A stretch of DNA of 64,000 bases from a virus. This document shows, in pieces, positions 48,451 through 57,800 of the stretch. Both the position numbers and the translations under genes were made by a program. Position 1 is the first letter of the stretch. Every line of letters begins with the position of its first letter. Location of the stretch: positions 40,692 through 104,691 of the IMG/VR virus record IMGVR_UViG_3300036715_003261, one strand, 5' to 3'. The notes below the pieces were generated by a model, which saw only the letters and a list, made by a program, of their open reading frames with translations, made no database searches and had not been told where the DNA came from.

Positions 48451-49440
48451 CTAGCGCATCTGCGCGGACAACATGCGCTGCATGTCGACGGGCAGGGTCT
48501 CGAGCACCTGTGCGAGGCGCTGGGGGTCCATCTGGCCGGACATGTCCGAGGCTTCACGGACGATGTCGGGACCGAGGATGTCAGAGTAGAACGTCGAGGG
48601 GTAGGACGCGACGCGCTCGATCGGCAGGAAGCGTCCCGCGAGCGTGACACCCTGCCCTGCAATCTTGCTCGAGTTGAAGACCGTCATGAGCGGGTCGGGC
48701 AGCTTGCGGTCGTAGTAACGATCGAGGCCGGACATCTCGTCCAGCTCGCCGATCGCCTCGGCCAGCTTGATCTGCTGTTGACGGTCACGCAGCTCGGCGG
48801 GCATCCGCTTCGCTGCGTTCGCGAGCTTCTGGTAGCCGTCCTTGTGTTCGACGGGTGCGGCTTCGCGGCGAGCCTCGAGCCAGTCGACCAGCGGTTGACG
48901 GTCGGTGACCGTCAGGCCTGCCATCTTGCGGATCTCGTCACGAACGCCTGTGCCGAAGAATGCTGCCTTCTCGACGAGGCGTCGGCTGGCAAGAGCACGG
49001 TGCTCGATCGAGAGCTTACGACCCTCGGTGCGCAGCTTCTCCTCGGCCTCCTTGACGTGTCCGACCTCGGTGACACGCATCCGGCGGATGTCGGGCAGGA
49101 GGAAGGCGTCAGCGGACTCGGGAGCCGCTGCGACCTTGGGACGTGCGTAGAGCCCGTCGTCGATGCCGTAGACCTCGCACGCTTCCTTGAGAGCGCGGTC
49201 GACGTGTGCTGGCACGTTGGGAATGCCCTCACGGTAGACGCGCGAGAGCATCGTGTGCTCGCGCGTGTGCACAGGAAAGGCACGCTTCTCGGACCACGCG
49301 AACGCGGTCGCAGGAAGCGTGTCCTGTTCATCGCGGTCGACGTCGAAGTCCTGGATCGCTGCTGCGAGCTTCGGACGATCGGAGACGCGGCGCACCAGGT
49401 GCGCCATCACGGGGTCGGAAAACTGGTCCACAACGGCCAT
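48451..49440 (-). CDS. Probable virion protein with capsid-gene-like segment
   Basis: The 329-residue product contains 'FAWSEKRAFPVHTREHTMLS', which resembles a segment often seen in phage structural or head-associated proteins ('FA..EKR.FP..T..H'). The rest is largely helical with a basic middle. The stop is nine bases before the next gene. A CCCCTATAAT element ends only five bases before its ATG (49446-49451), so the transcript may be nearly leaderless. Structural role inferred from the segment and the late-type promoter. Confidence 0.7.
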   Translation of the reverse strand: MAVVDQFSDPVMAHLVRRVSDRPKLAAAIQDFDVDRDEQDTLPATAFAWSEKRAFPVHTREHTMLSRVYREGIPNVPAHVDRALKEACEVYGIDDGLYARPKVAAAPESADAFLLPDIRRMRVTEVGHVKEAEEKLRTEGRKLSIEHRALASRRLVEKAAFFGTGVRDEIRKMAGLTVTDRQPLVDWLEARREAAPVEHKDGYQKLANAAKRMPAELRDRQQQIKLAEAIGELDEMSGLDRYYDRKLPDPLMTVFNSSKIAGQGVTLAGRFLPIERVASYPSTFYSDILGPDIVREASDMSGQMDPQRLAQVLETLPVDMQRMLSAQMR

Positions 49441-49445
49441 GCTGA

Positions 49446-49451
49446 ATTATA
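49446..49451 (-). promoter_or_regulatory. Late-type -10 element directly before a minus-strand gene
   Basis: CCCCTATAATTCAGC on the minus strand, five bases before the ATG at 49440. On the plus strand the same bases contain AGGGG, the ribosome-binding site of the gene at 49462, so both uses overlap. Confidence 0.55.
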
Positions 49452-49461
49452 GGGGAAAAAC

Positions 49462-50913
49462 ATGAAGTTGAAGCTCAACGAGTTCTTCATCTACCTGATC
49501 CAGAAGAAGAGCTTCTACGGACGCCTGGCTTCAAGCCTGGAGCGGGTGGCACGGCCGGGCATGGGCACCATCGCGGTGGGCATCCGTGAGGGGCGCGCCG
49601 TGCTGTTCTACGATCCGGCGTTCCTCGGACTCCTCACGTTGAAGTCGGCGCTGTTCGTGCTCGAGCACGAGATGCTGCACCTGGTGCTCGACCACATTCC
49701 ACGCTACCTCGAGCTGCTGGCGCTTTGCCGGGACGAGCTGGAGCGCAAGAAGGCAGGCGCGGTCGCCAACATCAGCATGGACTGCGCGATCAACACAATG
49801 CTGCGAATGCATGAGGGTTTTCAGGAAACGGAAGACCTTGTGATCGGGCGGATCAAGGCGGCCAATCCGAGCGCTCCGGACGACCCACGGAACGGCATGT
49901 GCCTGCCCGAGAAGTTCGACCTGCCTCTCGAAAGGTCCTTCGAGTTCTACCAGTGGTCGTTGATGCGCAAGGTCAAGGTCATCGACCTCTCGAGTTTACT
50001 GGGCGGCACCGACCACTCGATGTGGACTGACGGTGAGAAAGAAGACAACGAAGAAAAATCAGCCCCCGGTGACGGTGTGGGTGACCAACCGGGTCAAGGA
50101 GGTGGCGACGGTGACGGTGAAGACGTGAAGAACCGAAGCTTCGGCGGTTCGACGTTCAAGGACCTGACGTCCGACGAGCTGCTGTCTCAGGCTCACCGCA
50201 TCCGAGAGCAGCTCAAGCAAACGATGCGTTCCGTCGTTCGCTCGATGGGTGGCATCGGGCGCGGCACGCTGCCCGGCGGTGTGGAGGAGTGGCTCGAGGC
50301 CTACTTGGCCGAGCCCATCGTACCGTGGTGGGAGATCTTCGCGACGCGCGCGAAGATGTCGCGCACGTCGAAGTACCGACGCAGCGTCGCTCAACCCAAC
50401 CGCATGCTGTTGGCGTTGGCTGAGGAGGATGTCTGCATCATCCCCACGCCGGGGCGTGTGCGGGACAAAGCATGGCGCGTGTTTCTCTATGTCGACACAT
50501 CCGGCTCGATGTCCACCGAGTCCCTGGAGATCGTCAAGAGCGAGCTACAGCACATGTTGGCCGTCGATGACAACATGGAAATTCGTTACATGCAGGGAGA
50601 TTCCGCAACGCACCTCGACGTGTTGCTGCGTTCGGGAGACGAGATCCCCAAGACCATAACAGGACGCGGAGGTACTGACTTCGATGCCTACTTCATCCAC
50701 ATGAAGCAGTACACCAAGGACGACAGCAAAGCACCCGACATCGTCGTGGTGTACACCGACGGCTATGCACCTGCGGTCAGCCCGTCGAATCATCTGCCGC
50801 ACGAAATTCCGGTGCTGTGGCTCGTGACGCCTCAGCACAGCGAGCACTTTCAGCAGGGGTATGGCGAGATTCTCGTCTGCGACCCTGCGCACAACGAGCG
50901 CTACAAGAGCTGA
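49462..50913 (+). CDS. VWA domain protein with zinc-metallopeptidase motif
   Basis: The 483-residue product has an N-terminal peptidase-like region with 'HEMLHLVLDH' (68-77, HExxHxxxxH zinc site), a glycine- and acid-rich middle (GGGDGDGED), and a C-terminal von Willebrand A domain with MIDAS 'DTSGSMS' (about 343). This combination is typical of the partner of MoxR-type ATPases in phage and plasmid operons. It could cleave or remodel a protein on instruction from the ATPase at 46508-47794. The plus-strand start has AGGGG just upstream. The stop lies three bases before the next gene. Confidence 0.88.
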   Translation: MKLKLNEFFIYLIQKKSFYGRLASSLERVARPGMGTIAVGIREGRAVLFYDPAFLGLLTLKSALFVLEHEMLHLVLDHIPRYLELLALCRDELERKKAGAVANISMDCAINTMLRMHEGFQETEDLVIGRIKAANPSAPDDPRNGMCLPEKFDLPLERSFEFYQWSLMRKVKVIDLSSLLGGTDHSMWTDGEKEDNEEKSAPGDGVGDQPGQGGGDGDGEDVKNRSFGGSTFKDLTSDELLSQAHRIREQLKQTMRSVVRSMGGIGRGTLPGGVEEWLEAYLAEPIVPWWEIFATRAKMSRTSKYRRSVAQPNRMLLALAEEDVCIIPTPGRVRDKAWRVFLYVDTSGSMSTESLEIVKSELQHMLAVDDNMEIRYMQGDSATHLDVLLRSGDEIPKTITGRGGTDFDAYFIHMKQYTKDDSKAPDIVVVYTDGYAPAVSPSNHLPHEIPVLWLVTPQHSEHFQQGYGEILVCDPAHNERYKS

Positions 50914-50915
50914 CC

Positions 50916-51086
50916 ATGAACTGGGTGGACGACAGCGGCATCGTTCATTACGGCCTCGGCATGGCTCGTGTAGACGGCCATCCGCGTGTGGGAAGAAAGC
51001 GCAAGACACACCGTTTCGTGACGTGCCTATGGTGCGTCCAATCAATTCACAAGAAAACACCAAGAGTTAGAAGGACAAGAAGATGA
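50916..51086 (+). CDS. Small basic protein between VWA and DUF932-like genes
   Basis: The 56-residue product MNWVDDSGIVHYGLGMARVD starts three bases after the previous stop and its TGA overlaps the next ATG (ATGA). It has a CLWC pair and a very basic C-terminus (KKTPRVRRTRR). The tight packing on both sides supports it as real. It may be a small nucleic-acid or protein-binding factor. Unknown. Confidence 0.6.
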   Translation: MNWVDDSGIVHYGLGMARVDGHPRVGRKRKTHRFVTCLWCVQSIHKKTPRVRRTRR

Positions 51087-52234
51087 TCCACCACAGCGAG
51101 AAGGACTACGACGTCGCCCTCGGCGAGGCCACGGCGGGCTTCAAGGCCAAGCTCGAGGAGATGATCCACAACACGCAGCAGAGCGCGATGACCGTCATCG
51201 AGAAGGTGCAGCGCGAGACGCCTGTCGACCGCATCGCGGACTCGACGACGCTCCAGTTCATGGTCAACGGCAACGACACCAAGACCATCGTGATGGGGCT
51301 GCGCAACAAGAAGGCCAAGAACTACTTCGAGGAGGGTCTCCACAAGAACGCGCTCGACCAAGTCTGCGAGCGCGCGGGCGTGCCCGGGACGTACGTCAAC
51401 CGGCTGCTCGAGCGGCCCTACGGCCGCGAGCTGATCGTCGAGAACCTGGCGCGCATCTTCAAGGAGGAGGAGAACAAGAAGCTCCTCGTCCGGTCGGTCG
51501 GGGACCAGGTGCGTGGCGTCCTGTCCAACAGCTTCAAGCGGATGGACTCGGGTCCCATCATCGAAGCGTTCGCGGCGGCGTGCAGTAAGATCGGCGCGGT
51601 GCCCGTCGAGGGTATCGGCGGAGACTTGCGCTGGGCGGTCAAGGCCATCCTGCCGATGGTGTTCCAGCCCTCCGCGAAGCGTGGCATGGAGGAGGTCCTG
51701 GCGTTCGGGCTGCAGCTCTCCAACTCCGACTTCGGCAAGGGCGTGCTCGGGCTCAACGCGTTCTGCACTCGCCTGGTCTGCACGAACACGGCAACGCTCG
51801 AGCAGGTCATGCGGCAGGTCCACCTCGGCAAGCGCCTGTCGGACGACATGGAGTTCAGCAAGGAGACCTACCTGCTCGACACCAAGACCCAGGTCTCTGC
51901 CATCCACGACATGGTTCACCAGGTGCTCGCGCCCGACAAGGTGAACACGCTCGTCGCGCGCATCGGCGAGGCGCTCGAGAAGCGCATCGATCCGAAGGAG
52001 GCGTGGACCGCGCTGCCCAAGATGGGTCTGCTCAAGGGTGAGGTCGACAAGGTCAAGGAGCTGTTCACCGACGGTGATGTCGAGATGCTCCCCCGGGGCA
52101 CGACTCAGGCACGGCTGTCGAACGCCGTGAGCTGGTTCGCCAAGAGCGCGGCGACGGCCGAGCGCCGCCTCGAGCTGGAGGAGATCGCCGGACAGTTGCT
52201 GCTGCCGCCGGCGAAGGTGAAGGCCGCTGCATGA
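51083..52234 (+). CDS. DUF932-like protein
   Basis: The 383-residue product has 'GVLSNSFKRMDSGPIIEAFA' and 'RLVCTNTATLEQVMRQVHLG', typical of the DUF932 group of phage and plasmid proteins of unknown biochemical role, often near replication genes. It is soluble, helical and charged, with no catalytic motif seen. It overlaps both neighbours by four bases, indicating coupled translation with the small protein before and the 140-residue gene after. The assignment is from the recalled family pattern. Confidence 0.65.
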   Translation: MIHHSEKDYDVALGEATAGFKAKLEEMIHNTQQSAMTVIEKVQRETPVDRIADSTTLQFMVNGNDTKTIVMGLRNKKAKNYFEEGLHKNALDQVCERAGVPGTYVNRLLERPYGRELIVENLARIFKEEENKKLLVRSVGDQVRGVLSNSFKRMDSGPIIEAFAAACSKIGAVPVEGIGGDLRWAVKAILPMVFQPSAKRGMEEVLAFGLQLSNSDFGKGVLGLNAFCTRLVCTNTATLEQVMRQVHLGKRLSDDMEFSKETYLLDTKTQVSAIHDMVHQVLAPDKVNTLVARIGEALEKRIDPKEAWTALPKMGLLKGEVDKVKELFTDGDVEMLPRGTTQARLSNAVSWFAKSAATAERRLELEEIAGQLLLPPAKVKAAA

Positions 52235-52653
52235 AGGACCTCGAGAACGTCACCATCGTTCAGGTGGCCTATCACCGCAACGGCGTCAGCGGTGAAGGCT
52301 TTCACGCGGTGATCTTCACGATCGACTACCAGTCCTGCGCGATCTGCGGCACGGCATGGGGTTGGACCCGTGGCGATGGCACCATGACATGCGACAACCA
52401 GCACGACGGCCCTCCCAAGACGGAGGCGCGGAAGATGGTGGCGAGCGTGTTCCCTTCGCCGGGGCACGTGGCGGTCTACGCCATCGCCGAGCTGTCGAAC
52501 CCGGAGATCGGTATCGCGTTCGGTGAAAACTCGTGGCGTGGCGATCGCTACGAGGCTCGCCTGCGTCAGGCGATTCGCGAGGAGCGTAGCGACGGTTCTG
52601 TGCAGGTCGGCCCCTTCGCTATCCCGACGAAGCGGAAGGTGAAGTCGACGTAG
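52231..52653 (+). CDS. Unknown protein with Cys pair
   Basis: The 140-residue product begins MKDLENVTIVQVAYHRNGVS. It contains 'CAICGTAWGWTRGDGTMTC', a CxxC plus later Cys that may bind metal, and a basic end 'TKRKVKST'. The ATG overlaps the DUF932-like stop. A terminator-like hairpin follows within about 90 bases, so it ends the rightward unit. Not recognised. Confidence 0.65.
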   Translation: MKDLENVTIVQVAYHRNGVSGEGFHAVIFTIDYQSCAICGTAWGWTRGDGTMTCDNQHDGPPKTEARKMVASVFPSPGHVAVYAIAELSNPEIGIAFGENSWRGDRYEARLRQAIREERSDGSVQVGPFAIPTKRKVKST

Positions 52654-52735
52654 TTCGATACGCGCCCGAAGCTGGAGTCCGCAAGGACGACGAAGGCCTG
52701 GGCTCGGATGCCGCGCGCGACCTTTGCGGACACTA

Positions 52736-52773
52736 CCCCCTCAAGCGCGCTGTAGAGGGGATGCGTTTTTTTT
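52736..52773 (+). terminator. Rho-independent terminator
   Basis: CCCCTC / GAGGGG stem with a 12-base loop, then ATGCG and eight Ts (52766-52773). It lies between the rightward gene ending at 52653 and the leftward gene ending at 52776, so it terminates the rightward unit. Confidence 0.75.
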
Positions 52774-52775
52774 GA

Positions 52776-53798
52776 TCAGCCTGGGACGTACGGGATCGAT
52801 GTCGGGTCGAAGTCCGGACACACCACGTAGACGGCGGCGAGTGCCGCGGCAGTCGTTGCATTGGCCGCCGTCAAGAGCTGCGCTTGAGTGATCTGGTTGC
52901 CCTGTGCAGTTCCCAGCGCCGTGGACGAGGTCGTGAGGTCGTTCTGCCGTGCGATCTGGTAGTTCGTCGCATTCGTGAGCGCCGTCTGCGCGTCGGTCAA
53001 GTACCCCGGCATCGCGCTCTGCTGTGCGGTGGCCGTTCCGATCGCAGCGTTGGCCGTTGCCAGCGCTGCGTTGAACGCGGCGATGCCGACACCTGCCGGG
53101 TTCGCTGATGCGAACGTCTGACCTGCAGTGTACAGCGACATGAACGCTGTGAGCTGCGTGCCGTACTGCGTGACCGTCGTCGTGAACTCGTTCTTGACGA
53201 GCGTTGTGTTGGTGACGAGCGTCGCGGCGCCCAGGACCAGGCTCGACTTGTACGTGTAGTCAGCTTGAGCCGCGAGGAGCGCGGCGTCCGCGGCGTTCTT
53301 CGTCTGCAGCTGCGTGTAACCTGCCTGTTTGGCAGCCGCGTACGCGTTGATGAGCGCGGTCTTCTGCGACGGGTCGACCGTCGGGAACGTGTAGTACGCC
53401 GGCGTCGGATCGGGCGCGTTGAAGTTCGTGCGGAACGAGATCCAGTCGGTGATGAGCGCGTTGACGCGGTCTTGGAACGCTTTCGCTGCGGCGTTGGCGG
53501 TCTCGAGCGTGTCGTAGCGATTGGTCGACGAGTCCGCAAGGTACTCGATGCCGTTGAGACCTGGTGCAGCGATCCCAGGGTTTCGCCCGATCGGAATCAA
53601 GGAGAGGTCCGCAAGGTTGGCGACCCGCGCAAGCACGTCTTGGGTTGGGTCCAGGGTGTTGGGAACCGACAACACGAAGACGTTCAGGTGCGGGAGCTGG
53701 TCGGGGATGATCGCCGAGACCATCCGGCTGGTGATCACGAAGGATTCATCAGCGTACGGGACCAGCTCGACATGCCGCTCTTGTTCGAAGACCGCCAT
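52776..53798 (-). CDS. Ala/Thr-rich virion protein
   Basis: The 340-residue product starts at MAVFEQERHVELVPYADESF (AAGGAGCC just before); a start 57 bases upstream is less likely. The N-terminal third is a beta-containing domain. The rest is a long Ala, Thr, Asn and Gln-rich helical region ('TTTVTQYGTQLTAFMSLYTA', 'NAALATANAAIGTATAQQ'), compatible with a fibrous or coiled-coil structural protein. It follows the 122-residue gene by one base. Tail fibre or baseplate component is the best guess, given late-type promoter and neighbours. Confidence 0.7.
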   Translation of the reverse strand: MAVFEQERHVELVPYADESFVITSRMVSAIIPDQLPHLNVFVLSVPNTLDPTQDVLARVANLADLSLIPIGRNPGIAAPGLNGIEYLADSSTNRYDTLETANAAAKAFQDRVNALITDWISFRTNFNAPDPTPAYYTFPTVDPSQKTALINAYAAAKQAGYTQLQTKNAADAALLAAQADYTYKSSLVLGAATLVTNTTLVKNEFTTTVTQYGTQLTAFMSLYTAGQTFASANPAGVGIAAFNAALATANAAIGTATAQQSAMPGYLTDAQTALTNATNYQIARQNDLTTSSTALGTAQGNQITQAQLLTAANATTAAALAAVYVVCPDFDPTSIPYVPG

Positions 53799-53799
53799 G

Positions 53800-54168
53800 T
53801 CAGGCTCCTTGAACCACGATGGTGCGGTCGATGACCAGGGCGTCCTGCTGGGCATTCAGCTCATCGGCCAGGAACTGCAACCTCTGAAGAGACATCGCCA
53901 AGTCCGCGTTCATCAACACCACGGTGTCCCACGTCCGAACCACGCTGGGCAAGCGATAGAACGCGGCCCCCGACAAGGTCGCCTTCTCGTAGCTGTCAGG
54001 CCACTGCACCATGTCGCTCGCGCCGGCGTAGTGGTTGAACACCTTGGTCGAGGTTTTGAAGACGTAAGTAGCCGTGCTTGCGTCCGTGGCTGCCGTGACT
54101 TCGTTGGTCACCTGGTACGCAGGACCGTCGACGATGGCCGTAACTTGGTGAAGCGTGAAGCTGACCAC
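53800..54168 (-). CDS. Small virion protein, first gene of a leftward unit
   Basis: The 122-residue product starts at GTG (VSFTLHQVTAIVDGPAYQVT) with GGAG upstream. It is beta-rich in the first half, with 'ATYVFKTSTKVFNHYAGASD', and helical at the end. A CCCTATAATTTC element lies 50 bases upstream (54218-54223). Function unknown. Its operon with the Ala/Thr-rich protein suggests a tail or baseplate partner. Confidence 0.7.
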   Translation of the reverse strand: MVSFTLHQVTAIVDGPAYQVTNEVTAATDASTATYVFKTSTKVFNHYAGASDMVQWPDSYEKATLSGAAFYRLPSVVRTWDTVVLMNADLAMSLQRLQFLADELNAQQDALVIDRTIVVQGA

Positions 54169-54217
54169 GAGATCTCCTCGGATTTCGGACGCGGTGCTTG
54201 CAACGCGGCGTGTAGAA

Positions 54218-54223
54218 ATTATA
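54218..54223 (-). promoter_or_regulatory. Late-type -10 element of the 54168 unit
   Basis: CCCTATAATTTCTACACG on the minus strand, in the 69-bp gap between divergent genes. No clear -35 is seen. Confidence 0.55.
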
Positions 54224-54237
54224 GGGTTTTCGTCCTC

Positions 54238-54786
54238 GTGTTCCTAGGCATCGATCAGTCGTTGACGGGAACTGGGCTCTGCCGCCTTTCGGACGTCGGC
54301 AAGCTGGTGTCGTCAGCCCTGGTCACCCCGGACTTTCTTCGCGACGGAAAGCGCCTGGTCTTCATCAAGACGGCGGTGGCCTCGATGCTTCCCGGCGTCG
54401 AATTTGTGGCCATGGAGGGCTACTCCTACAATTCTGTGGGCCACGTGTTCGAACTCGGCGAGATCGGTGGCGCCCTCAAGGTGCTCCTCGTCGAGCACGA
54501 GATCCCGTACGTCATCGTGCCGCCCGTGCTCGTCAAGAAATTTGCCACGGGCACCACGCACGCGGACAAGGACGCGATGCTCGCTGCGGCGGTTCGTCGC
54601 GGCCACGATTTCGGCAACAACGACGATCAAGCCGACGCCTTTTTTTTGGCCCATATCGCCCTGGCTTATGCGAAGAACACCGCACAGCATCGATGCGAGA
54701 TGGACGTGCTGCGAACGCTGCGAAGTCCTCCGAAAGACAAGAAGCCCAAGCGACGCGCACGCCGCTTGATCAAAAACGCACTCTGA
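54238..54786 (+). CDS. RuvC-like Holliday-junction resolvase
   Basis: The 182-residue product starts at GTG (VFLGIDQSLTGTGL). The acidic residues of the RuvC fold are visible: Asp in 'LGIDQS', Glu in 'FVAMEGYSY' and the Asp cluster 'NNDDQADAFFLA'. The C-terminus is very basic (KDKKPKRRARRLIKNAL), for DNA contact. It is probably a phage resolvase for branched DNA during replication and packaging. It is divergent from the gene at 54168 and ends 19 bases before the ribonucleotide reductase. Confidence 0.88.
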   Translation: MFLGIDQSLTGTGLCRLSDVGKLVSSALVTPDFLRDGKRLVFIKTAVASMLPGVEFVAMEGYSYNSVGHVFELGEIGGALKVLLVEHEIPYVIVPPVLVKKFATGTTHADKDAMLAAAVRRGHDFGNNDDQADAFFLAHIALAYAKNTAQHRCEMDVLRTLRSPPKDKKPKRRARRLIKNAL

Positions 54787-54805
54787 AAACCCAAGGAGCC
54801 TGACC

Positions 54806-57800
54806 GTGCAATCTGCCGACGCCCCGTTCAACCTTCCTGTCGTTCAACCAGTAACTGTTCGCAAGCGTGATGGGCAGACCACACAGCCGTTTGACGTCGG
54901 GAAGATCGAGAGCGCGGTACGCAAGGCATGGATCGAGGCCGAGGGCGCTGTCGATGAGGAGGGTCTTCATCGCGTTGCTACGTTCGTCTCCGCGACGCTG
55001 CGTGCTGACGTCGCGGACGTCGAACAAATCCAAGACGCGGTCGAAGTCGCGCTCATGCGTGCCAAGCAGTTCAAGGTCGCCAAGGCGTTCATCATCTACC
55101 GTCAGAAGCGGACCGAGGCGCGCACGGTTCGCAGGAAGCCCGACGCCTCGGCTGTCAGCGACTACATCCACGCAAGCAAGTACGCGCGCTACGTCCCCGA
55201 GATCCAGCGCCGCGAGGTCTACGACGAGACGGTCGACCGTGTGGAGGGCATGCACCTGCGCCGCTTCGCGCACATCCCTGAACTGCTCCCGCTCATCAAG
55301 CGCGCTCACGATCTGGTGCGCGAGAAAAAGGTGCTTCCGTCGATGCGCTCGATGCAGTTCGGCGGCAAGGCGATCGAGGCGAATCACAACCGCATCTACA
55401 ACTGTCTTAGCGAAGACACTGCGTTCATCACGAGCACAGGCGTCCGTCGGTTTTCAGATTTCGAGCACGGTGACCGTGTCACGGTGCTCACGCACGCCGG
55501 CAATTGGAAGCCGGCGAAGGTGTTTAGCTACGGCAAACAACAACTCTACAAAGTAGAGCTGCAGCGCGGCAGCGGGACACAGACCGTTCGCGCAACACGT
55601 AATCACCAATGGGTGCTCTCCGGCGGAGAACGGACCCGTGAACTTCAGGTCGGACAGGTTCTGGCCCGCCCTCCAACTATCGTTGGCGCGTGGCGTTACG
55701 AGGACGCGAACCCCGAAGAGCGCTGGTACTGGGCAATGGGGTACGTGTATGGCGACGGTACGTGCGTCAAGAACCGCGAAGGGCAGTATACGTACTCGAT
55801 GGTCCGCCTCTGTGGAGACGACGGCCGTTTTGTCGCTCGCTTTGAGGAACTAGGATTCAAAATCAGCCGTCCACCGTCTTGCAACGGTGACGCAATGGCT
55901 TACACGGGAAAGTACCTCAAAACACTCCCCACGCTCGAGACGGACGGACACGCGAACGTGGCCGCGTTTGTCCGTGGGTATCTCGACGCGGATGGTCACA
56001 AGAACGCGAACGCGAACAAAGACGAGACACACTTGTCTCCATTCGACGGTATCCAGACCAGCAACGAAGCCGCGATTTCCTTCATCCGGACTGTGTTTCC
56101 GACGGTGGGCGCGTATATAACACGCGAGCGTGACTTGACCGGCCAGACTACCAACTATGGTACGCGTCCAACGACGTCGATGTTTGGGTTGACGTTTAAT
56201 TTCGGGGTTGCCGGGCCCGCGACCTACAAGGTGAAGTCGATCGAGCCCGACGCTGAAGAGGTCGTCTGGTGTCTCGAAGTCGAGGACGACCATTCGTTCG
56301 TGCTCGATAACGGGGTTGTTACAGGCAACTGTTCCGCGACTCTGATCGATCGGCCGCGCGCGTTCGCCGAGGCGATGTTCCTGCTCCTGTCCGGCTGTGG
56401 CGTCGGCTATTCCGTGCAGTTCGAGCACGTCGACAAGCTCCCGCCACTCGCGGACATCGACGAGACGTTGGTCGTTCACCACGTGATCGAGGACACGATC
56501 GAGGGCTGGGCAGGCGCACTCGACGCGCTCGTCAACGGCTACACCCGTGGCTACCACGTCGAGTTCGCCTATCACCAGATCCGTGCCGCAGGGGCTGCGC
56601 TCAAGACCAGCGGCGGCCGCGCCCCCGGGCACCGCAAGCTCAAGCTTGCGCTCGAGCGCATCCGTGGCGTGCTCCACAGCGCACAGGGACGCAAGCTCCG
56701 TCCGATCGAGTGCCATCGCGTTCTGTGCCATGCCGCCGATGCGGTGCTCTCGGGCGGCATCCGGCGCTCCGCGATGATCTGTCTGTTCTCACTCGAGGAC
56801 AGCGAACTGATGTACGCCAAGTCGGATCGTGACTGGTACTCGAAGGAGCCGTGGCTCGCCAACGCCAACAACTCCGTCGTGCTCAAGCGTGACGAGGTCA
56901 AGGAGAAGCAGTTCAAGCGCATCTTCGGGATGACCAAGAACTACGGCGAGCCCGGCGTCCTGTTCGTCTCGGACTACAACCACGTGACCAACCCGTGTGC
57001 CGAGATCGGACTCGACCCACTTCTCCTCAACGAGGACGGCACCACCAGCACCGGCTGGGCGATGTGCAATCTCTGCGAGATCAACGCCGCCAAGCTCACC
57101 TCGTACGAGGACTTCTCCGAGGCCGCGTGGGCCGCCGCGCTCATCGGTACGATGCAGGCGACGTACACGGACATGCCGTTCCTGGGCAAGGTCACCGAGG
57201 CGATCGTTCGGCGTGATGCGCTACTCGGCATCGGGATGACGGGGATGCAGGACGCACCGCACATCGCGTGCAACCCCGACTACCAACGCGCCATCGCAGG
57301 CAAGGTCGTCGCGTGGAACGCGGAGTACGCCGCGATGATCGGCATCAACCAGGCCGCGCGCACCACGTGCGTGAAGCCGTCGGGCACGACGTCCCTCGAG
57401 CTGGGCAACGTGGGCTCGGGCATCCACCCGCACCACGCGCGTCGCTACATCCGCCGCGTCACCGCCGACGAGCTGGAGGTCGTGTTCCAGGCGTTCCAGA
57501 CCGCGAACCCGCACATGTGCGTGAAGAAGCCCGACGGCAAGTGGGTCATCGAGTTCCCCGTCGAGGCTCCCGAGGGTGCGGTGCTCAAGGAAGACCTGAC
57601 CGCCGAGGAATTCATGAACATGGTGCGGTCCACCCAACAGCACTGGGTGATGCCGGGCGCGACACGGCCGAGCCACATGCCGGGCCTCTCGCACAACGTC
57701 TCGAACACGATCTCCGTTCGTCCGACGGAGTGGGTCACCGTCGCGGACTACCTGTGGGACCACCGTGACAACTTCACCGGCGTGTCGCTCCTGCCAGACT

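Noticed and set aside
47791-49452. 553-codon plus-strand frame opposite two minus genes
   Set aside because: Antisense shadow; the minus strand has plausible starts and an upstream promoter element.
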